DNA from: Virgibacillus necropolis
Lineage (GTDB): Bacteria > Bacillota > Bacilli > Bacillales > Amphibacillaceae
Direction of reading: 5' to 3'
Length of the DNA: 64,000 bases
Assembly: GCF_002224365.1 (NCBI RefSeq)
Contig: NZ_CP022437.1
Span: forward strand, 2,976,001-3,040,000
Shown: positions 57,503-64,000 of the stretch, piece after piece
Layout: each line of letters starts with the position of its first letter
How positions within the stretch are numbered: the stretch's first letter is position 1
Notes under the pieces: model-generated
Told to the model about the DNA's origin: nothing
What the model saw: only the letters and a program-made list of their open reading frames with translations
Databases searched by the model: none
Translations under genes and position numbers: made by a program

Positions 57503-58279
57503 TTATTGCGCGGTATACCCACCATCAATAACAACAGCTTGACCAGTCACTCCTCTTGCTTTATCACTTGCCAGAAACAGTGTATAATCCGCAATTTCCT
57601 GAACGGACAATAAACGTTTTTGTGGAACTAGTGGATAAATTACTTCCTCGAGTACTTTTTCCAATGAAATATTGCGATTACTCGCTAAATCCTCAAGCTG
57701 GTTTCGAACAAGAGGTGTATCTACATACCCTGGGCATATAGCATTAACCGTGATTCCACTATCCGCACCTTCTAAAGCAGTAACTTTAGTTAGTCCAATC
57801 ACACCATGTTTCGAACTATTATAAGCAGCCTTTCCTGCGAAACCAATCAGACCATTGATAGAAGCCATATTGATAATTCGACCCGTTCCTTGTTTTTTCA
57901 TGATAGGAAATACATGCTTGGTCGCCATGAACGGTGCAACAAGCATCACTTTTGTAATAAACTCAAACTTCTCTGTCGGAAAATCTTCAATTGAATCAAT
58001 ATGTTGTAAACCCGCATTATTAATCAGAACATCGAGCCTGCTATACCGTTCGACTGTCGCATTAATTGCGCTTTTTAACTCTTCTTCGTCTGTAACATCA
58101 CACTTTATACCAAAACAGTCATAACCTTCTTGATTTAATTTTTGCGTAACTTCGTGTACTTTCTCTTCGTTAATATCAGAAAAAGCTACTTTAGCTCCAT
58201 TTTTAACAAATTCGACCCCAACTTCGTAACCAATACCACTCGCTGCGCCTGTAATAAATACAACTTTATTTTCAACCAT
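57503..58279 (-). CDS. 3-Hydroxybutyrate dehydrogenase
   Basis: SDR enzyme of 258 aa oxidising D-3-hydroxybutyrate to acetoacetate with NAD+. The cofactor loop TGAASGIGYE is near residue 12, NNAGLQHIDSIEDFP near 88, and the catalytic Ser/Tyr/Lys in NMASINGLIGFAGKAAYNSSK (near 138-158). The stretch NNAGLQHI plus PLVRNQ is characteristic of bacterial BdhA. ATG 58279 follows AGGAGG by nine bases; the ATG at 58288 overlaps the site. It is first in a two-gene operon with a permease. It could be involved in polyhydroxybutyrate use or in uptake of free hydroxybutyrate. Confidence 0.9.
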   Translation of the reverse strand: MVENKVVFITGAASGIGYEVGVEFVKNGAKVAFSDINEEKVHEVTQKLNQEGYDCFGIKCDVTDEEELKSAINATVERYSRLDVLINNAGLQHIDSIEDFPTEKFEFITKVMLVAPFMATKHVFPIMKKQGTGRIINMASINGLIGFAGKAAYNSSKHGVIGLTKVTALEGADSGITVNAICPGYVDTPLVRNQLEDLASNRNISLEKVLEEVIYPLVPQKRLLSVQEIADYTLFLASDKARGVTGQAVVIDGGYTAQ

Positions 58280-58345
58280 TGTAACCATCCTCCTATACCT
58301 CTTTTTACTAAGATGTTCTGTTTATTGCACCCTCGGATATATACT

Positions 58346-58361
58346 TGCAATAAGCATGCCA
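58346..58361 (-). promoter_or_regulatory. Sigma-54 (-24/-12) promoter of the hydroxybutyrate operon
   Basis: TGGCAT-N5-TTGCA on the minus strand, with GG and GC 12 bases apart, 67 bases before the dehydrogenase start. It is nearly identical in core to the promoter at 30331-30346. Confidence 0.85.
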
Positions 58362-58411
58362 ACATTTAGATTATGGGAAAATGCAATAATGACTTAGATT
58401 AAATTGAAAAA

Positions 58412-58450
58412 TAAAAAACCCCACTTTCCGCTTTCACGGAAAATAGAGTT
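58412..58450 (-). terminator. Terminator of the second sigma-54 activator gene
   Basis: Stem built of TTTTCCG / CGGAAAG with flanking G-U pairs (CTCTA / TGGGG), followed by TTTTTTATTTTT on the minus strand. Confidence 0.75.
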
Positions 58451-58514
58451 CAAGGCATGCGTAACAATAATGAAAGCCCTTACTTTTTTATGTATAAATA
58501 AAGCATTCCACATT

Positions 58515-58533
58515 TTCGGAATAATCTTCCGAA
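58515..58533. promoter_or_regulatory. Candidate activator-binding site upstream of the hydroxybutyrate promoter
   Basis: Inverted repeat TTCGGAA-N5-TTCCGAA, with a further half-site (ACGGAA, 58537-58542) next to it, about 155 bases upstream of the -24/-12 promoter. The placement fits an enhancer for the adjacent AAA+ activator. Confidence 0.5.
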
Positions 58534-58545
58534 ATAACGGAAATG

Positions 58546-59907
58546 TTACAACCCATACTTTTTTATTTTGTCATACAAGTTTGATTTACCTATTCCTAAT
58601 AATTCTTTTGCTTTCGTTTTATCTCCGTTCACCTTGTTTAATACCTTCTCAATCACCTGTTTTTCTGTATTTTCCATGATCTCTTTTAACGTACCATTCT
58701 CTTTAAGAAAAGAAGCATTTAACTGGATATGGTCTGGTAAGTCTTCAAATTTAATAAGCTCTGTGTTGGTTAAATGAACTGCAGATTCAATAACGTTCTC
58801 TAATTCTCTTATATTTCCTGGCCAATTTAATTGAACGAATCGATCTAAGACATCCAAATCAATACCAATAACTCTTTTTCCCGTTCGATTTGTGACCTTA
58901 TCAAGAAAAAATTTAGATAAAACACGCAGGTCTTCTGGTCGATCTCGAAGTGGTGGAATATGGACCTGAATGACGTTAATTCTGTAAAACAAATCTTCCC
59001 TAAACCGCTGCTCCTCTATTAGCCTCTCTAACGGTTGATTTGTTGCGGCTATAATTCTTACATCCACCTTCTGGGTATTAACTGATCCAACCGCTTCAAC
59101 TTCTCCTTCTTGTAAAACTCTTAAAATCTTCACTTGAGCACTTAACGGCATATCACCAATTTCATCTAAGAAAAGTGTACCACCATCTGCTAGTTGAAAC
59201 TTTCCTAATTTCCCGCCCTTCCTCGCACCTGTAAAAGCCCCGTCCTCATAACCAAACAGCTCTGATTCAAGTAAATGGTCCGGTATTGCCGCACAGTTAA
59301 CCGTAACAAATGGTTTTGTATTTCGTTCACTCAATTGATGAACACTATGTGCAAATAGCTCCTTTCCTGTTCCACTTTCTCCCCTAAATAAGATAGATAC
59401 ATCCCCAGGGGAAATCTTTTTAATTTTATTCTTAAGGTCATTCATTTGGCGTGAACTTCCAACTATATCGTGAAGGGAGTATGTAGCACCATCCTTATTT
59501 TTGAATTGATTACGATAATGTTCAAGTTCTAATAATAGATCTTTTATATGACTATTCATTTTCATCCATTCTTTTGTATCACGAAACAGCACCGTTCCAA
59601 CTGCTCCAACTACTCTTCCGTCAGAATGTATTGGGATTCTATTCGCAATCATATGGTTTCCACGAATATATTGAAGATCTGCAATTTCCTCAATCCCTGT
59701 CCGAGCAACAATATGCATTCTAGAATTTTCAATGACATCGGCGACATGCACGCCGATTGCTTCTGATTTATCAACACCAAGAAAATCACAATAGGTGTTA
59801 TTTAGATAGGTAATCAACCCTTCTTCATTAACTACAACAAAACAATGATAGGCATGCTCAAAAACAGTTTCAAAGATTTCATCCCGATAACTATCTAAAG
59901 ATACCAT
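58546..59907 (-). CDS. Sigma-54-dependent activator with PAS domain (hydroxybutyrate operon)
   Basis: Enhancer-binding protein of about 453 aa. It has an N-terminal PAS domain (residues 8-115, with FVVVNEEGLITYLNNTYCDFLG), and an AAA+ domain with Walker A GESGTGKE (176-183), GAFTGA (223-228) and TLFLDEIGDMP. A Fis-type helix-turn-helix ends the protein (NGDKTKAKELLGIGKSNLYDKI). ATG 59907 follows TGGAGGGG. Related proteins in Bacillus activate 3-hydroxybutyrate catabolism genes. Here the promoter at 58346-58361 is the obvious target. The PAS ligand is not known. Confidence 0.9.
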   Translation of the reverse strand: MVSLDSYRDEIFETVFEHAYHCFVVVNEEGLITYLNNTYCDFLGVDKSEAIGVHVADVIENSRMHIVARTGIEEIADLQYIRGNHMIANRIPIHSDGRVVGAVGTVLFRDTKEWMKMNSHIKDLLLELEHYRNQFKNKDGATYSLHDIVGSSRQMNDLKNKIKKISPGDVSILFRGESGTGKELFAHSVHQLSERNTKPFVTVNCAAIPDHLLESELFGYEDGAFTGARKGGKLGKFQLADGGTLFLDEIGDMPLSAQVKILRVLQEGEVEAVGSVNTQKVDVRIIAATNQPLERLIEEQRFREDLFYRINVIQVHIPPLRDRPEDLRVLSKFFLDKVTNRTGKRVIGIDLDVLDRFVQLNWPGNIRELENVIESAVHLTNTELIKFEDLPDHIQLNASFLKENGTLKEIMENTEKQVIEKVLNKVNGDKTKAKELLGIGKSNLYDKIKKYGL

Positions 59908-60021
59908 CACAAACCCCTCCAAGACTCTCAACGTTATTACATTATTATAACAAAATGAAGATCAGAAAATCGGTTGAAAATCAATGAAATTTAATAGTAA
60001 CCAACGTCAACTATACATAGG

Positions 60022-60147
60022 TTATTTTTTAAGGCTATGGATCTCGGCTTGTAAAGCAGCGACCTCTTTTAATGCCTTCTTATCTTCTAAAAAATCTGTG
60101 TTTCCGTTTCTCCTGGAACTACCGTAAATAACCATAATTTTATTCAA
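60022..60147 (-). pseudogene. Internally deleted NAD(P)H-dependent FMN reductase gene (YwqN-like)
   Basis: A 41-codon frame starts with TTG 60147, overlapping the LysR stop (TTGA), behind GAGGAG. Its first 20 residues, including VIYGSSRRNGNT, are the flavin-binding start of a YwqN-type oxidoreductase. The remaining 21 (EDKKALKEVAALQAEI) look like the C-terminal helix of the same family. The middle, about 140 codons, is missing while the frame is kept, so an in-frame deletion is likely. B. subtilis has a LysR gene (ywqM) beside ywqN, which fits the neighbour here. Confidence 0.6.
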
Positions 60148-61043
60148 TTAAAACACTCCTCGTCATTTTCCCTAAACGAATTTAAAACTAATTCAGTAAA
60201 AGCCTCAACGGCGGGAGACACCCATCTTTTCTTTTTAATTAGCATATGGGAATAAATTGGGTCAAATTTTTCAGAATGACTTAGGATTTTTAGCTTGCCT
60301 CTATCTACTTCTTCTTTCACTGTAATGTAAGGTAATACAGCAAATCCAAGTCCACTCATAACCGTTTGTTTGATTGCTTCTATACTCCATAACTCCATGG
60401 TTTGAAAGTTGTGGATGTTATGCTTTAAAAGATATCTTTCAAACATTGACCGGTAACTGCATCCTTCTTCGTTTGTTATAAAAAAGTATTGTTGATTATC
60501 TTTTTTATATTCATCAAAATGATCTGGACCATCATTACTGCTGACAAGGACGATTTTCTCCTCACCTAAGGGATAATGAATGCACTTTTCGAGATTTAAT
60601 TCTGGGTATACCATTAAAGCAATATCAACCCGTCCGCTTACTAAGTCAGCTTGATTTTGTCCACATGTACCGTTGGTTAGCGTGAGTTTCACTTGAGGAT
60701 ATTTCAAGGAATAGCCCCTAATGATTGGACCTACTTTAGAAATAGTTAAAGATTCTGGTGCGGCCACCCTTAATCCTCCCTTAACTTCATGGGCGCTTTG
60801 CATGTTCTTAATCTGATCATGGGTAGAAAGTAAATCCTCCGCTAAAGGTATTAATTCTCTTCCTAAATGAGTAAGCTGCAATTTCCTATTTTCAAAAGTG
60901 AAAAGTTCGCCACCAATTTCGTGGTCAAGTGCTTGAATATGAGAGGTTATCGTGGATTGAGTATAACCTAACTTCAAAGCAGCCCTTGTATAACTTCCTA
61001 CTTCTACAATGGTTTGAAACGTTATAAGATGTCTAATTTCCAT
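60144..61043 (-). CDS. LysR-family regulator (YwqM-like)
   Basis: LysR-type regulator of 299 aa. The helix-turn-helix is at residues 17-36 (YTRAALKLGYTQSTITSHIQ), and the rest is the substrate-binding-like effector domain. The ATG at 61043 follows AGAGGAGGAG. It is divergent from a LysE-type exporter gene, a common arrangement in which the regulator senses the exported amino acid. On the other side it overlaps by four bases a deleted flavin reductase gene, as ywqM and ywqN are neighbours in B. subtilis. Which gene is its target cannot be decided. Confidence 0.87.
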   Translation of the reverse strand: MEIRHLITFQTIVEVGSYTRAALKLGYTQSTITSHIQALDHEIGGELFTFENRKLQLTHLGRELIPLAEDLLSTHDQIKNMQSAHEVKGGLRVAAPESLTISKVGPIIRGYSLKYPQVKLTLTNGTCGQNQADLVSGRVDIALMVYPELNLEKCIHYPLGEEKIVLVSSNDGPDHFDEYKKDNQQYFFITNEEGCSYRSMFERYLLKHNIHNFQTMELWSIEAIKQTVMSGLGFAVLPYITVKEEVDRGKLKILSHSEKFDPIYSHMLIKKKRWVSPAVEAFTELVLNSFRENDEECFN

Positions 61044-61175
61044 ACCGATTCTCCTCCTCTAAAAAGATGCATCGAAAAAAACGATAATGATTTTATTAAT
61101 TTCAATTTTATTTATAGATAACATTATCATACAATAAAAGTAGTCCATTAACAAATTAGTATTGAAGGTGATTGA

Positions 61176-61754
61176 ATGAGTATAACAGCATTTCTTTCTT
61201 ATGTAGTAATTACATCAATTACGCCTGGGCCAAGTAACATCTTAATGATGAATGAATCACGAAAATGCGGCATTACTGGGGCATGGCGTTTCAGCAGCGG
61301 GATTTTGGCAGGATTTGCTGTACTTGGATTTATGAGTGGAGCACTTACAACAAGTCTATACAGTTGGATTCCTGTTATAGAGCCCTATTTTAAATTAGCT
61401 GGTGCAGCATATCTACTTTACTTGGCATGGCAAATTAGCTTCCAAAAAGGTTCAAAAAAGGGCTATGAGGATATGCAATCCTCCTTTTTATCAGGTTTTA
61501 TATTTCAGGTTATTAATATAAAAAGTATTTTGTTTTTCCTAACAGTGATGAGCGTTTTTATTCTGCCGTTTTATCATTCTGTTAAATCCATTGTATTTTA
61601 TTTAACTTTAGCCATTTTTCTAGGGTGGTTAGCACTGCTTTTATGGTCAGGGTTTGGCTCTATCTTCAAAAATTTATTTACAAAACATGACAAGTCCTTT
61701 CGAGTTATTATGAGTTTATTATTGATTTATTCTGCGGTAAGTATTTATCTTTAA
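61176..61754 (+). CDS. LysE/RhtB-family exporter
   Basis: Membrane protein of 192 aa with six hydrophobic segments. The family start SITPGPSNILMMNESRKCGITG (residues 14-35) is clear, and KLAGAAYLLYLAWQ follows near residue 72. Such proteins export amino acids (lysine, homoserine, threonine, leucine) or related small molecules. ATG 61176 follows GAAGGTGATTGA. It is divergent from the LysR gene with about 130 bases between them. The substrate is unknown. Confidence 0.87.
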   Translation: MSITAFLSYVVITSITPGPSNILMMNESRKCGITGAWRFSSGILAGFAVLGFMSGALTTSLYSWIPVIEPYFKLAGAAYLLYLAWQISFQKGSKKGYEDMQSSFLSGFIFQVINIKSILFFLTVMSVFILPFYHSVKSIVFYLTLAIFLGWLALLLWSGFGSIFKNLFTKHDKSFRVIMSLLLIYSAVSIYL

Positions 61755-61974
61755 CCTAAACAGAAACAAAAAGGAACAAATAATTATTGAAAGATGTAGT
61801 AAAAGACGACAAATTTCTTGAAGAACAAAGCTTTACTGAAATTGCTATTGTAGAGTTTCATGAGGATAAGAACTAAGTTGAGTAAAATTGCTTATTCAAT
61901 ATTGGAGCGTTTTTCTTGAGGTTCAAGAGATGATCAAGCTTTTCTATAAAAGAAAGATTAAGTTGAATATAGTA
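61755..61974 (+). other. Gap after lysE holding a 29-codon frame of unclear nature
   Basis: A frame from TTG 61787 to TAA 61876 reads 29 residues with a conserved-looking end (FTEIAIVEFHEDKN). It has an AGGAAC site nine bases upstream. It looks like the C-terminal tail of a larger protein, left after deletion, rather than a complete gene. I cannot name the family. No other feature lies here. Confidence 0.2.
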
Positions 61975-62012
61975 AGGGCGTGTTTTGATCAATCTTTTTC
62001 AAAACACGCCCT
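61975..62012. terminator. Bidirectional terminator between lysE region and iclR
   Basis: Perfect arms AGGGCGTGTTTTGA / TCAAAACACGCCCT with a 10-base loop, followed by ATTTCCTTTTG on the plus strand. It serves two convergent transcripts. Confidence 0.8.
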
Positions 62013-62085
62013 ATTTCCTTTTGTTCGTTTAATTTAGAATCAATTTGATTAAACATTACTTTAAACCAAAATGTATTTATTGGGG

Positions 62086-62835
62086 CTAAAGGCTAGCAGA
62101 ATTTTTATAGCCTAATTTACTAGAAATGCGCATTCCTGTTTTAATAATTTGTTCTATTAATCTATGCAAACGTTCATCGGTGAGGTTAAAGTTTATGAAC
62201 CCAATACTTACTGCCCCGATGAGTTCGTCTAAATGATTAAACACGGGAGCACCTAACGCGGAAGTATTAGGTGTTTTTTCTCCATGACTTTCACCGAATC
62301 CTTGTTTCTTTATTCGATTTAACGTATTCCAAAATTCCTCTTTTCCATTTTCTTCTACTAAAGTATTCACAACTAATCCTGCTTGTTGTGTGGACATATT
62401 AGCAAGCATGACTTTATTAGCCGCCCCTATATGCATGGGAATTCGGATACCTAGTTGATCATAAATGCGAATGGGATTACTTTGACAATCAATTCGCTCT
62501 ACTATTAACGAATCAAGACCATTTGGTTTGCTGAAATAAACAGTTTCCTCTACTTCTTGCATAAGTCTTTCTAACTCAGTACGTATAACCTCAACATAAT
62601 CCAGATTATCATACAACTGTAAGCCATATTCTAACCAGGTAGTTCCTAATGCGTATAGTTTTGTATCACTATTTTGTATAACAAGCCCATGCTTTTTCAT
62701 TGCTTTCAAAAGACGGTGCATCGTACTAAGTGGAAGATTGCATTGCTTGGACAGATTAGAGATAGATAGCCCCTTTTTCAATTCACTTGAAGATAGTAAT
62801 CTTGTTATTTGCATGGTTCGATCAATGGTCTGCAT
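62086..62835 (-). CDS. IclR-family transcription regulator
   Basis: Regulator of 249 aa with an N-terminal winged helix-turn-helix (LSISNLSKQCNLPLSTMHRLLKAMKKHGLV, residues 23-52) and a C-terminal IclR effector domain (IRIPMHIGAANKVMLANM near 133; SALGAPVFNHLDELIGAVSIGF near 195). The ATG at 62835 follows GAGGGGAAGAAGATAGG. It is divergent from two DDAH/amidinotransferase-type genes, about 180 bases apart, and probably regulates them. The effector is unknown. Confidence 0.88.
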   Translation of the reverse strand: MQTIDRTMQITRLLSSSELKKGLSISNLSKQCNLPLSTMHRLLKAMKKHGLVIQNSDTKLYALGTTWLEYGLQLYDNLDYVEVIRTELERLMQEVEETVYFSKPNGLDSLIVERIDCQSNPIRIYDQLGIRIPMHIGAANKVMLANMSTQQAGLVVNTLVEENGKEEFWNTLNRIKKQGFGESHGEKTPNTSALGAPVFNHLDELIGAVSIGFINFNLTDERLHRLIEQIIKTGMRISSKLGYKNSASL

Positions 62836-62928
62836 CCTATCTTCTTCCCCTCTATTTTTAATTTCACTATATCACTTAACTTTCTAAATTAAAATTTATT
62901 TAAGCTGGTTAACTTTTTTGAAAATTCA

Positions 62929-62958
62929 TTGACATTATATTAACTGAACAATTATACT
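62929..62958 (+). promoter_or_regulatory. Sigma-A-type promoter of the DDAH-like operon
   Basis: TTGACA, an 18-base spacer and TATACT, about 60 bases upstream of the first gene. Near-consensus, and within the divergent region likely to hold the IclR operator. Confidence 0.7.
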
Positions 62959-63016
62959 AATAAAAACATTTCCTATTGTCAGAAGTGTTTTCCACATAAC
63001 GGAAAGGATGATAAGG

Positions 63017-63889
63017 GTGAGCTACAGTGGTTCAATGGTTCGAAAATTAGAGCATGTAATTATTAAACATCCACGTGACGCTTTTATTAGTCAAGAACAT
63101 TTACGTAATGAATGGAAAAGGTTTAATTATATCGAAGAACCTAATTACGAGGAAGTTTTAGATGAATTTAACCAGTTTTTAACAATCCTGGAGAATCATG
63201 TAGCACATATCGATTATTTACCGGTTTCTAAACAAACAGGACTTGATTCCATTTATGCGCATGATCCCGTGAAATTCACAAAAGAAGGCGCTATCATTTT
63301 GAAATCCGGAAAAGAACTAAGGCAACCTGAAGCCAAAGTGTATAAACAATTCTTGCAAGAGAAGAACATACCTATTATTGGTGAATTAACTGGTGAAGCT
63401 GTGTCAGATGCAGGAGATATTGTTTGGTTAGATAACCGTACATTAGCAGTTGGTCGTGGTTATCGAACAAATGATGAAGCCATCCGGCAATTAAAGGAAA
63501 TAACTGCACACTTGGTAGATGAATTTATTGTTGTACAACTGCCACATGATCAGGGAGAAGATGAATGCTTACATCTTATGTCTATCATCAGTATGGTTGA
63601 TCATGATTTGGCGGTAGTTCATTCTAGGCTGATGCCCGTATTTTTCAGACAATTATTACTTAAACGGGGAATCAATTTAATTGAAGTACCAGAAAAAGAA
63701 TATCTGACGCTTGGATGCAATGTCCTAGCTTTGGAACCAAGAGTTTGTTTAATCGTTTCTGGTAACAACGAAACAAAAAGAAAGCTAGAAGCAGCAGGAG
63801 CAACCGTATTTGAATACAAAGGTATAGAGATATCTTATAAAGGAACAGGAGGACCTACTTGTCTAACCTGTCCCGTTATTCGTAATTAA
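63017..63889 (+). CDS. Amidinotransferase/DDAH-family guanidine-modifying enzyme 1
   Basis: Pentein-fold enzyme of about 290 aa, related to dimethylarginine dimethylaminohydrolases and arginine deiminase-like proteins, which release ammonia or an amine from a guanidino compound. The family layout is visible: an Asp in IYAHDPVKF near residue 77, the signature DAGDIVWLDNRTLAVGRGYRTN near residues 133-154, a His-containing segment (VVQLPHDQGEDECLHLMSI) near 182, and the nucleophilic Cys near the end in GGPTCLTCPV. GTG 63017 is well spaced from GGAAAGGA; the ATG at 63008 is too near. The next gene is of the same family. Confidence 0.82.
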   Translation: MSYSGSMVRKLEHVIIKHPRDAFISQEHLRNEWKRFNYIEEPNYEEVLDEFNQFLTILENHVAHIDYLPVSKQTGLDSIYAHDPVKFTKEGAIILKSGKELRQPEAKVYKQFLQEKNIPIIGELTGEAVSDAGDIVWLDNRTLAVGRGYRTNDEAIRQLKEITAHLVDEFIVVQLPHDQGEDECLHLMSIISMVDHDLAVVHSRLMPVFFRQLLLKRGINLIEVPEKEYLTLGCNVLALEPRVCLIVSGNNETKRKLEAAGATVFEYKGIEISYKGTGGPTCLTCPVIRN

Positions 63890-63904
63890 ATGGAGGTTTG
63901 TAAA

Positions 63905-64000
63905 ATGTTTAAACAATTGATTGTTAAAAAAACTGGAAGAAGCTACTTAAATGGATTAACTACTAGTGATTTAGGAGAGCCAGACTATACTAAATTACTT
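63905..64000 (+). CDS. DDAH-family enzyme 2, N-terminal part (cut by window end)
   Basis: The gene starts with ATG 63905 behind TGGAGGT, 15 bases after the previous gene. The 32 visible residues, MFKQLIVKKTGRSYLNGLTT and SDLGEPDY, are typical of the start of bacterial N(G),N(G)-dimethylarginine dimethylaminohydrolases (product citrulline and dimethylamine). The remainder, including all catalytic residues, is outside the window. Two adjacent members of one family suggest different substrates in one pathway, or a heteromeric enzyme. Confidence 0.75.
   Translation, partial: MFKQLIVKKTGRSYLNGLTTSDLGEPDYTKLL

Overview
The window looks like chromosomal DNA of a low-GC, spore-forming Gram-positive bacterium of the family Bacillaceae. 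A halotolerant Oceanobacillus/Virgibacillus-like genus is plausible but cannot be fixed from the sequence alone. The grounds are purine-rich AGGAGG ribosome sites with frequent TTG/GTG starts, the gltAB-gltC arrangement, a QoxABCD quinol oxidase, a SigL-type sigma-54, an S-box (SAM) riboswitch, an SspO spore protein gene and a Bacillaceae-type intergenic repeat. I see no transposase, phage gene, CRISPR array or tRNA gene.

Layout. 1-2.3 kb: tandem paralogous lipoproteins (two complete, one cut by the window edge). 2.3-9.5 kb: glutamate synthase genes and their divergent LysR activator GltC. 9.6-11.5 kb: a SAM-riboswitch-controlled sulfur-salvage operon (flavin reductase plus a monooxygenase that has lost its N-terminus). 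11.5-16.5 kb: a bile-acid/Na+ symporter-family carrier, an orphan EutH, an M24 peptidase and an MHS-family carrier. 16.6-20.6 kb: a C2-sulfonate module (sulfoacetaldehyde acetyltransferase, iron alcohol dehydrogenase, GntR regulator).

21-32 kb: an acyl-CoA catabolic operon of ten genes (acyl-CoA dehydrogenase, MFS carrier, acyl-CoA ligase, thiolase, two hotdog thioesterases, short-chain dehydrogenase, a split MaoC hydratase pair, PaaG-like crotonase). A good -24/-12 promoter precedes it and a PAS-AAA+ sigma-54 activator gene lies upstream. 32.6-36.9 kb: the qox operon, with an extra truncated QoxD-like gene. 37.7-44.6 kb: a DbpA-type RNA helicase and a complete 16S-23S-5S operon, all on the minus strand.

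45-48 kb: pyrrolidone-carboxylate peptidase, small spore-type genes, a dead alcohol dehydrogenase fragment and the sigma-54 gene. 48-56 kb: a hexonate region in which an RpiR regulator separates a D-galactonate pathway (GntP, DgoD, aldolase, kinase) from a gluconate pathway (GndA, GntK). 56-60 kb: a 3-hydroxybutyrate pair (permease and dehydrogenase) with its own -24/-12 promoter and sigma-54 activator. 60-64 kb: LysR/LysE, an IclR regulator and two tandem DDAH/amidinotransferase-family genes, the second cut by the window end.

Two themes run through the window. First, sigma-54 control: the sigma gene, two activators and two matching promoters lie within 30 kb, and both activator loci share the order activator gene, terminator and inverted repeat, -24/-12 promoter, catabolic operon. 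Second, gene decay: several remnants (N-deleted monooxygenase, iron-ADH fragment with an internal stop, a flavin reductase reduced to its two ends) sit among intact genes.
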